Below are positions 44,487 to 51,258 of a stretch of DNA of 51,258 bases, piece after piece. The stretch is from Firmicutes bacterium UBA6132 (GTDB taxonomy: Bacteria > Bacillota_A > Clostridia > Tissierellales > Sedimentibacteraceae). Below the pieces are notes generated by a model, which was not told where the DNA came from, made no database searches, and saw only the letters and a program-made list of their open reading frames with translations. A program made the position numbers and the translations under genes. Position 1 is the first letter of the stretch. Each line of letters begins with the position of its first letter. The stretch lies in contig DIVM01000267.1 of assembly GCA_002435835.1 (NCBI GenBank), positions 1 to 51,258 on the forward strand, written 5' to 3'.

Positions 44487-45065
44487 TTATTTTTTAGCTA
44501 TTTTAACCATGCTTGGTCTAATAACTCTTTCATTAAAAGTATAACCTTTTTGGAATACTTCAATAACTGTATTATCTTCTTGATCACATTCAGAATCAAA
44601 TGCTACACCATAATGTATATTTGCATCAAATGGTTTATTTAAAGCATCAATTTCTTTTAATCCTTTTTTATTAAGGATTCCCATAAATTGAGTGTATACC
44701 ATTTGAACGCCTTCTTTTAAACTGCTTACATTAGCTTCTGCAGTTATTGCTCTTTCTAAATTATCTACAACTTCTAATAAATCTTTTACTACATCAGCAG
44801 CGGCATTACCATAAGCTGCAATTTTTTCTTTCTCTGTTCTATTTTTATAATTTAAGAAATCTGCTTGAAGCCTTAAAAGTTTATTCTGCAAATTTTCTTC
44901 CTCTGCTTTCTTAGCTTCTTCTGCCTCTGATGATTCTGATTCCTTTGATTCTTCTGATTTTTCAGTTTTTTCTTCTTCTAATACTTCAACTTCATCATTT
45001 TCTGCATATGCATTAGCATCATTTAAATTTTCTTCCTCGAATTCTTTGAATTCCTTTTTACGCAT
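44487..45065 (-). CDS. grpE: Nucleotide exchange factor GrpE
   Basis: About 192 residues from the ATG at 45065, after AAGGAG; the longer frame overlaps hrcA. A Glu-rich N-terminus is followed by a long coiled-coil and the GrpE core (RLQADFLNYKNRTEKEK, DLLEVVDNLERAI, GYTFNERVIRPSMVKIAKK). It releases ADP from DnaK. Confidence 0.97.
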   Translation of the reverse strand: MRKKEFKEFEEENLNDANAYAENDEVEVLEEEKTEKSEESKESESSEAEEAKKAEEENLQNKLLRLQADFLNYKNRTEKEKIAAYGNAAADVVKDLLEVVDNLERAITAEANVSSLKEGVQMVYTQFMGILNKKGLKEIDALNKPFDANIHYGVAFDSECDQEDNTVIEVFQKGYTFNERVIRPSMVKIAKK

Positions 45066-45069
45066 TTCT

Positions 45070-46137
45070 TCACTCCTTATTGTTATCTTGTTCTGCAAAG
45101 TTTTGATCTATTATTTCATTCATTGCTTCAGACATGGACTTAACTGCAGAAATTACTTTTTGATAATCCATACGAGTAGGTCCTATGACTCCAATTTTTC
45201 CAATTATTTTACCATTAAATTTATATGTTGCAGTAATTAAACTACAATCACTCAATTCCTTGTATGAATTTTCATGCCCTATACTTACAGTCATGTCATT
45301 TTCATTTTCTGTTTGGAAAAGCTTCGCCACACTATCTTTGTCTTCTACAAATGAAATAAATTCTCTTGCTTTATCGAGATCATTGTATTCCGGCAAATTA
45401 AGTATATTTGTTATACCATCTGAGTACACATTCAAATCTTCAAATTTTCCTAAATTGGTAGATAAGAAATTTACTAATTCAAAAAGCGAATCACCAGCAT
45501 TTTCTCTCATATGGTACAATTCTTGTATTAAACTTTCCTTAAGCTGAGCATTTATATCTTCTAACATATATCCACTTAATTTTTTAGAAAGTGTTGCTGA
45601 TATTCTATCTATTTGGTCAAACGGTATTGGTCTATTTAATTTTAACATAACTTGTTTAACAATATTGTTTTGCATAACAATTATAAGCAAAACTTTTTTT
45701 TCATCAACAGGTACAAGCTGAATTCTTTTTATTACAGCCTTTTTTAGCTGTGGTGCTATAATAAAGGAAGTATACTTTGTAAACTGTGATAAGATACGTA
45801 CTGAATTTCTTAAAATAGAATCCAATTCATTAGCTTCTTCATCCACTATTCTGATAATTTGTCTCATATTTTTATCTTGCGCACCAAGTGCTTTATTCCA
45901 CAATTCATCAACATAATATCTATAAGCTTTATCAGTTGGTATTCTTCCTGATGAAGTATGAGGCTGAATTAAAAAACCCATTTCTTCCAAATCAGACATT
46001 TCATTTCTGATGGTCGCTGGGCTAACACCAAGCTCAAATTTTTTTGATATTGTCCTTGAGCCTACTGCTTCTGCGTTATCAATATAACTTGCGATAATTG
46101 CTTTAAGTATTTTAACTTTTCTCTTATCCAAAGACAT
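45070..46137 (-). CDS. hrcA: Heat-inducible repressor HrcA
   Basis: 355 residues. N-terminal winged helix (LKAIIASYIDNAEAVGSRTI, SPATIRNEMSDLEEMGFL, QPHTSSGRIPTDKAYRYYVD), then the GAF-like body. It represses this operon by binding the CIRCE element 17 bases upstream of its own ATG. grpE starts four bases after its stop. Confidence 0.98.
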   Translation of the reverse strand: MSLDKRKVKILKAIIASYIDNAEAVGSRTISKKFELGVSPATIRNEMSDLEEMGFLIQPHTSSGRIPTDKAYRYYVDELWNKALGAQDKNMRQIIRIVDEEANELDSILRNSVRILSQFTKYTSFIIAPQLKKAVIKRIQLVPVDEKKVLLIIVMQNNIVKQVMLKLNRPIPFDQIDRISATLSKKLSGYMLEDINAQLKESLIQELYHMRENAGDSLFELVNFLSTNLGKFEDLNVYSDGITNILNLPEYNDLDKAREFISFVEDKDSVAKLFQTENENDMTVSIGHENSYKELSDCSLITATYKFNGKIIGKIGVIGPTRMDYQKVISAVKSMSEAMNEIIDQNFAEQDNNKE

Positions 46138-46154
46138 ATATTATCACCTCATTG

Positions 46155-46181
46155 TTAGCACTCTCATTGATTGAGTGCTAA
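46155..46181. promoter_or_regulatory. CIRCE operator
   Basis: TTAGCACTC, nine bases, GAGTGCTAA: a perfect match to the HrcA operator consensus. It lies between the promoter and hrcA. Confidence 0.97.
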
Positions 46182-46194
46182 TCCTCATGGATAT

Positions 46195-46223
46195 AATTTA
46201 CTACTTTCATATTGCTTTGTCAA
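46195..46223 (-). promoter_or_regulatory. Promoter of the hrcA operon
   Basis: TTGACA and TAAATT with a 17-base spacer on the minus strand, directly upstream of CIRCE. Bound HrcA would cover the transcription start. Apart from copy 3 of the dispersed repeat, the AT-rich stretch from here to 46655 shows nothing else. Confidence 0.7.
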
Positions 46224-46608
46224 TAGTAAAAATGAATTTTTTAATAAAATTTATTGAGTTAATTTAGCCTCTAATCACAATGCTAAACCTAAGCCTGAAA
46301 AAATTTTTAAATATATTTCAATACATTTTAATCATTTATGCTATATAGTATTAGAAAGCTTTTTACTTTTATTAAACGAATACGTATAAATATAAAAATT
46401 ATAACAAAATAAATGTGCAAAGATAAGCAGTGAAAATGCATAAATCGGAAAATATATTTGAAAAATATTATAATATTCTAAAAAAATACTGATATTTCAA
46501 TATATATTATAAAAATTAAATTTACATATATTTATGCTACTTATCGAAATATTATTCAAATTAACCTATATATAACTCAAATATGAACTATATAACTTTT
46601 GTAGAGCT

Positions 46609-46635
46609 GTCATCCTGAGCAAGAGAAGGATATAC
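46609..46635. repeat. Dispersed intergenic repeat, copy 3
   Basis: GTCATCCTGAGCAAGAGAAG followed by GATATAC, a diverged copy of the element at 7033 and 20247, lying 21 bases past the hemW stop. Confidence 0.6.
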
Positions 46636-46655
46636 AGGAAACCTAAATCTAAAAC

Positions 46656-47792
46656 TCAATCCACCATAAACTTCTCAAAAACATAATTTGATACATCCAT
46701 ACCTATATTAGTTAATTTAACATTATTATTTTTACATTCAATCAATTTATTATCTATTAAATATTTAATTTGTGTTTTGTATTTTTCATAAAAATTATCA
46801 TTGAATTTCTTTTTAAAAATATCTGTATCAAGACCTTCATTTAATCTTAAACGAAGCATTATGTATTCAAACATCAATCCGTCATTATCAAGTTTCTCAT
46901 GCACAATCCTGTTATAATCATCTTTCAAAGCATTTTCGCAGTATTCTTCTAAATTTGATACATTACTGAAACGTTCATTATTTAAAAAAGAATGAGCAGA
47001 TGGACCAAAACCTATATATTCATCTTGATTCCAATATTTTAAATTATGTCTGCATTCAAATCCTTTCTTAGCAAAATTAGAAATTTCATACTGCATTAAA
47101 CTATTTTCTTCCATAATGCTTCTGCCATCATAATACATTTCTCTTTCTATATCTTCATCAGGCATGATTATTTTATTACTTTTTTCCATATCATACATAG
47201 GAGTTCCATGTTCAAGCTTTAAAGAATAAAAAGAAATATGTTTTACTTCATGATTTATTATTTTTTGAATCGAATTTTCTATATCTAAAGTAGTTTGCCC
47301 AGGTATGTTAAACATAATATCAGCATTTATATTATTAAAACCGTATTGCTTAGCTTTTTTAATAGCATTAAGAGCTTCTTGGCTATCATGAAGCCTCCCA
47401 ATTTTTTTCAATATTTCATCATTCAAAGACTGAATACCAATACTCAACCTATTAATACCAATTTGTTTATATTCAACTAAATTTTCCGATGTTAAAGTGT
47501 TTGGATTTGCTTCAGTACTTATTTCGCAATTTTCATCCAATGTAAAAGTATTTTTTATTTCATTAATTATTAATCCTAAATTACTTGGTTTCACTATAGT
47601 TGGTGTACCGCCACCAAAAAATATAGTATCAACATTATACTCTAAATTTTTATAACTTCTTATTTCATTTAATATTGAATTTATAAAATTAAGCTCTTTC
47701 TCTTCATTCCAAGTTACAGAATAAAAGTCGCAATAATTACATTTTTTTACACAAAACGGAACATGCACATATATCCCTATATTTTTCTTCAT
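46656..47792 (-). CDS. hemW: Radical SAM heme chaperone HemW
   Basis: 378 residues. The radical SAM motif is CVKKCNYCDF (CxxxCxxC plus Cys), with YVHVPFC before it and FFGGGTPT after. HemW-type features include GIQSLNDEILKKIGR and YEISNFAKKGFECRHNLKYW. It is related to coproporphyrinogen dehydrogenase but lacks extra features of that enzyme. Gene order hemW-hrcA is common in Firmicutes; lepA is absent here. Confidence 0.93.
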   Translation of the reverse strand: MKKNIGIYVHVPFCVKKCNYCDFYSVTWNEEKELNFINSILNEIRSYKNLEYNVDTIFFGGGTPTIVKPSNLGLIINEIKNTFTLDENCEISTEANPNTLTSENLVEYKQIGINRLSIGIQSLNDEILKKIGRLHDSQEALNAIKKAKQYGFNNINADIMFNIPGQTTLDIENSIQKIINHEVKHISFYSLKLEHGTPMYDMEKSNKIIMPDEDIEREMYYDGRSIMEENSLMQYEISNFAKKGFECRHNLKYWNQDEYIGFGPSAHSFLNNERFSNVSNLEEYCENALKDDYNRIVHEKLDNDGLMFEYIMLRLRLNEGLDTDIFKKKFNDNFYEKYKTQIKYLIDNKLIECKNNNVKLTNIGMDVSNYVFEKFMVD

Positions 47793-47829
47793 TTTATATA
47801 TTTCCTTTCAAAAAATTTCTAATAAAAAC

Positions 47830-47985
47830 AGTTGCTACGCAACTCCCGCTATGGGGACCTATGTCCCCCTTCGGCGTAAAAATGCTGACGCATTTTTACT
47901 GAGCACCCCCCTTAACGGCAAGGACGTCCCGTCCTTTGCAATCCTCATTTTTTATATAATAGGAAGAGAACTTTCCTATTATATA
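47830..47985. repeat. Cluster of consecutive hairpins, repeat-like
   Basis: Five inverted repeats lie in a row: AGTTGC/GCAACT near 47831, GGGGAC/GTCCCC near 47854, GTAAAAATGC/GCATTTTTAC at 47877-47900, AAGGACG/CGTCCTT near 47921, and TATATAATAGGAA with its complement at 47953-47985. The block is far richer in GC than its flanks. It may be a small repeat element (BIME or MITE type). No gene. Confidence 0.55.
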
Positions 47986-48013
47986 AAAACAAGAGCTGAC
48001 AACTGTCAGCTCC
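47986..48013 (-). terminator. Terminator of the symporter gene
   Basis: GAGCTGAC/GTCAGCTC stem with a four-base loop, followed by UUGUUUUUAUA on the minus strand, 44 bases past the stop. Confidence 0.85.
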
Positions 48014-48057
48014 AATTATATCATTTATAAATAATTTTGTATCTTTTTATTTTTATA

Positions 48058-49284
48058 TTATGCATTTGCAATTTTTCTATCTAGTTCACCTTCTGTTGCA
48101 GCAACTATTACTGCGCAAGAAGCATCACCTGTTATATTTACAACTGTTCTTGCCATGTCTAAAATTCTGTCAACACCAGCTATTAAAGCTATACCTTCCA
48201 ATGGAAGACCTACTGATTCTAAAACCAGTGTAAGCATTATCATACCTGCCCCTGGAACACCAGCTGTACCTATTGATCCTAATGTAGCAGTCAATATTAT
48301 TATAGCTTGAGCGCTTATTGACAAATCAATTCCATACACCTGTGCTATAAAAATTGCACAAACACCTTGATAAATTGCAGTACCATCCATGTTAATTGTT
48401 GCTCCTAACGGAAGTACGAAACTGCTTATTGACTTAGAAACTCCCAAATTATCTTCTACACATCTCATATTAATTGGCAACGTACCTGAACTACTTGCTG
48501 TTGTATATGCAAATAGCATTGCTGGTGAAATGGATTTAAAAAACTTAATTGGGCTTACTTTAGCAAATGTAGCAACAGACAATGAATATGTGAATACAGT
48601 ATGAATTATACTACCTGCATAAGCTACTATTATCAATTTTAATAATGGAAGAAGTACTGATGGACCGTTAACAGCTATAACAGGTGTAATAAGCGCAAAT
48701 ACACCTATTGGAGCAAATTCCATTATTGTTGCAGTTATTTTGTACATTACATCAGCTGTTGCATCAAAAAAGTCAAATAATGTTTTTCCTTTTTTATCCA
48801 CTCCAATACCCATTATTCCTGCTCCAAAAATAATAGCAAAAGCAATTATTTGTAGCATATCCCCATCCACCATTGCTTTAAATGGATTTGTAGGTATAAT
48901 TTTTAAAAGCGTATCTACAATGCTTGGAGCTTCAGTTTTTGCTATAGCGGCATCCGTTGGTATGCTAAATCCTGCTCCTACATTTGTTAAATTTGCTACT
49001 ACTAAACCTATAGTAACAGCAAAAGCTGTAGTGAACATGTAGTATAACATAGTTTTCCCACCGATTCTGCCAAGCTTTTTTACATCACCTAAGCTACATG
49101 TACCCACTATTAATGATGATAATACCAATGGAACAATAATTAATTTAATAAGATTTAAAAATAATGTTCCAAAAGGTTTAATATATGTCGTTGCCACTTC
49201 TGGAACTGACTGCATTAAAATACCAATTACTATACCAGATATTAATCCAATAAAAATTTTAGTTACTAAACTTAACTTTTTCAT
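48058..49284 (-). CDS. Dicarboxylate/amino acid:cation symporter (DAACS)
   Basis: 408 residues with about eight membrane helices and two re-entrant loops. Serine-rich motif TTASSSGTLPINM and the NMDGT motif (PLGATINMDGTAIYQGV) are intact, as in GltP/GltT-type glutamate-aspartate carriers. GTAGVPGAGMIMLT forms the second loop. It should import glutamate, aspartate or a C4-dicarboxylate with Na+ or H+. Stands alone. Confidence 0.92.
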   Translation of the reverse strand: MKKLSLVTKIFIGLISGIVIGILMQSVPEVATTYIKPFGTLFLNLIKLIIVPLVLSSLIVGTCSLGDVKKLGRIGGKTMLYYMFTTAFAVTIGLVVANLTNVGAGFSIPTDAAIAKTEAPSIVDTLLKIIPTNPFKAMVDGDMLQIIAFAIIFGAGIMGIGVDKKGKTLFDFFDATADVMYKITATIMEFAPIGVFALITPVIAVNGPSVLLPLLKLIIVAYAGSIIHTVFTYSLSVATFAKVSPIKFFKSISPAMLFAYTTASSSGTLPINMRCVEDNLGVSKSISSFVLPLGATINMDGTAIYQGVCAIFIAQVYGIDLSISAQAIIILTATLGSIGTAGVPGAGMIMLTLVLESVGLPLEGIALIAGVDRILDMARTVVNITGDASCAVIVAATEGELDRKIANA

Positions 49285-50151
49285 CTTTGACTGTTTTCCT
49301 CCAAAAAATATATTTTGATAATCATTGTGACTATGCTATTTTATACTATTATTTGTACTTTGTCTTTAATATTATTAATACATTTGACTTCCAGTTACAA
49401 ACATTTTGTCGTGTTCTAATATGAGAAAACAAAACAATTTATCTTAACTAAATACATTAATTTTAATTTTATTATGCTATAATATTACTTATTATATTAT
49501 GTCATATTTCTTTGTTATTATGTTTATATAATTACTCATTTATAACGTCTAATGTTATTTTATTATCAATGTGTACAATATAAAGAAAGTAAAATCAATA
49601 ATTTCAGTTAATAATCTTAACTTATCAGTAATAAAGTATCGTTATTAATTATGTTAATAAAATTTAAATTCATCCAAAATTCAAAATAAGGATGATTAAA
49701 ATTAGTATTATTATTAATTTGCAATATTTTTAATTGCAATTGCATCAATTTTAAGCGTAATTGTAATATAAAAACCATTTTTTATATTATTTATTACTGA
49801 AATTACTTTAAAGACTTAATTATATAAACAAATAAAAATATTATCACTTTATTTATATTAAGATATGAGTTTTACTTAGTAATTAGTTATTTCAAAATAG
49901 TCTTAGTATTACTTAGTAATGCTTTATTTCAACATTATTTGGATATAATCAAGTTTTATTAATCTATTTCAACATCTTTTATATTTATATTTTACTATAT
50001 AGTATACAAATAGCTTAGATACATTGATAAAAATTATACTAATTAAAATATATAATTTAAAAATCCTCATTTAATACTTTCACATTATTAAATATTTCAA
50101 CTTTTTTTAGTTTTGCCAATCAATTTAATTAATTTCATGCAAAATAAATAT
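49285..50151. other. Long AT-rich intergenic region
   Basis: About 870 bases with no supported gene, no strong hairpin and no RNA family that I recognise. It must contain the promoter of the symporter gene on the minus strand. Composition is about 80-85% A+T by eye. Confidence 0.6.
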
Positions 50152-50189
50152 AAAAAAACCGCATGTTATTTAATAATAATATCATGCGG
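50152..50189 (-). terminator. Terminator of the DUF4179-like gene
   Basis: CCGCATG (50159-50165) pairs with CATGCGG (50183-50189), followed on the minus strand by seven U, just past the stop codon. Confidence 0.85.
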
Positions 50190-50196
50190 TGAACTC

Positions 50197-51258
50197 TTAA
50201 TTACTTGAAGGCAGTTTTACTCTAATTGGTTCTTCTAAAAATGTCTTTGGAGTAAGAGACCTTTGTAAAACAATTTTTCCATTTAGGGGATATTTAACTG
50301 TAATTAATGTTTCCATTTGTGAATTGTATGCAGAAGTGCCTTCACTATCAAATCTATGAACATTCCCATCTGTATCTTTATAATCATGATTAAACATTCC
50401 AAAATTATCATCATTTACTATTTGAGTTAAAAAAACTAATGTGGCATTATCAGATTCTCTAATAACTTGCTTTAACTCCATACCTTCAATGTTTGGTGTT
50501 ATTGTTTTATTATCTATGTCAACTGTTATAAATTCTTCATTTTTATCTAATAAACGGACTCCCCTAATTAGCAACTCTTGCTTTTTAGGTGTATCAAAAT
50601 AGTTAGATTCAATAAAAACACGCATAGATGTATTCTCAGTATCATATGTGGAACTAACACCATTACTGTTGACTTTTAAAATTTTATTATCATCTTGAAC
50701 TACTTCTAATTCAAGACCTTTAATTAAAGCAGAATTTTCATTAGGAAATGAAAAGTTTACTTCTGTTCCTGTAGGATATACTTTCATATCTTCTACTATA
50801 ATATTTTGACCAAATAATGTATGTTTTTCATTTATTTCATAAAGTATTGGTTCAACAAAATCATCTAACTCTATATGAAAATTAAAGGTTCCTATAGTTT
50901 CAAAGGATGAATTTGACTTGGCATCATAAGTATTTTCTGATATTACAGCTTCCTCTGAACCCAATATATTTTCGATTTTAACTTCTACTTCTATATCTAT
51001 TGATTTTGGCAATTTCTCTTCTGTAAAATGATAATCTTGCATAATAAAACCAAAATTTTGTTCTCTTCCTTCTAATGACAGACCAGAAGTAGAATAACCA
51101 TATCCTTCAACTTTCTCTCCTGTATCACTGTTTTTCATATTTTTCAAGAAAATATTAATCCATTGATTTGGTTGTTGTTTGAATTCTTCAGGTAGCTGAA
51201 AAAATAAAATTAACTTCTTTTCATCAGCTAAAACATATGGTAAGTATAATCTGTTACT
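50197..51258 (-). CDS. DUF4179/DUF5643-like extracytoplasmic protein, 5' end outside window
   Basis: The frame is open from the stop codon to the window edge, 353 codons, so the true start is beyond it. The visible part looks like the extracellular part of DUF4179 proteins, many of which are anti-sigma factors: a beta-rich region (EKHTLFGQNIIVEDMKVYPT, GTEVNFSFPNENSALIKGLE) and a second one (ESNYFDTPKKQELLIRGVRL). The missing N-terminus should hold the sigma-binding part and the membrane helix, so the function is open. No signal for attachment is seen at the C-terminus. Confidence 0.7.
   Translation of the reverse strand, partial: SNRLYLPYVLADEKKLILFFQLPEEFKQQPNQWINIFLKNMKNSDTGEKVEGYGYSTSGLSLEGREQNFGFIMQDYHFTEEKLPKSIDIEVEVKIENILGSEEAVISENTYDAKSNSSFETIGTFNFHIELDDFVEPILYEINEKHTLFGQNIIVEDMKVYPTGTEVNFSFPNENSALIKGLELEVVQDDNKILKVNSNGVSSTYDTENTSMRVFIESNYFDTPKKQELLIRGVRLLDKNEEFITVDIDNKTITPNIEGMELKQVIRESDNATLVFLTQIVNDDNFGMFNHDYKDTDGNVHRFDSEGTSAYNSQMETLITVKYPLNGKIVLQRSLTPKTFLEEPIRVKLPSSN

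Noticed and set aside
46555..46655. Insertion sequence remains beside hemW
   Set aside because: Only the short dispersed repeat is present; no terminal inverted repeats or transposase fragment is seen.
47830..47985. CRISPR array
   Set aside because: The inverted repeats differ from each other and there are no regular direct repeats or spacers.

Overview
The window comes from a low-GC Gram-positive bacterium of the Clostridia type. The AT content is high, Shine-Dalgarno sites are strong AGGAGG-like sites, and TTG and GTG starts are used. There is a CIRCE-controlled hrcA-grpE-dnaK-dnaJ operon. One gene resembles 3-aminobutyryl-CoA ammonia-lyase of clostridial lysine fermentation. Surface proteins carry SLH and LysM domains and no outer-membrane secretin is encoded. 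A Sedimentibacter/Tissierellia-like amino-acid fermenter fits, but this is inference. I see no rRNA, tRNA, CRISPR array or intact transposon.

Layout. (1) 1-4.3 kb: a partial von Willebrand A (VWA) surface protein on the minus strand. Its leader has a c-di-GMP-I riboswitch, a terminator and then a pseudoknotted RNA that I cannot name. Upstream of the leader is a protein with both GGDEF and HD-GYP domains, which make and break c-di-GMP. (2) 4.4-9.7 kb: a SARP/BTAD-type regulator, a DUF362 ferredoxin protein, a UvrD-like helicase, a C_GCAxxG_C_C protein and a 34-residue membrane peptide. (3) 9.8-16.5 kb, plus strand: a YiiX-like permuted papain-fold protein, an ethanolamine-permease-like transporter and an EutW/EutV-like two-component system. 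These are followed by an RNA leader with three hexaloop ANTAR-type hairpins and a terminator, then three very small membrane proteins and a second permease. (4) 16.5-19.1 kb: a MATE transporter, a CD1247-like acidic protein and EF-P.

(5) 19.1-39.5 kb: a large type IV pilus locus in two transcription units, both on the minus strand. The main unit runs pilB-pilT-pilC-pilA-(pilX-like)-VWA pilin-InlB-repeat pilin-pilD-pilM-pilN-pilO/LysM-SLH protein. It has a sigma-A-like promoter, a second c-di-GMP-I riboswitch and terminator, and a long leader with another structured element and a 15-codon ORF. The second unit starts from its own near-perfect promoter with no riboswitch. It encodes a PilM-PilN fusion, a second PilO-like protein and four pilin-like proteins.

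(6) 39.5-51.3 kb: a lone kal-like gene, a decayed copy of the dnaJ 3' end, a TPR membrane protein, the heat-shock operon, hemW, a cluster of hairpins, a dicarboxylate/amino-acid symporter and the end of a DUF4179-like extracytoplasmic protein.

How the parts fit. One second messenger probably controls the adhesin and the main pilus unit, because both carry the same kind of riboswitch and terminator. The pilus has several features suited to a cell without an outer membrane: a PilO with a C-terminal peptidoglycan-binding LysM, an SLH protein in the same operon, and two oversized pilins with adhesion-type modules. The 10-16 kb block looks like a separate sensing-and-uptake module for ethanolamine or a related amine, controlled by antitermination.
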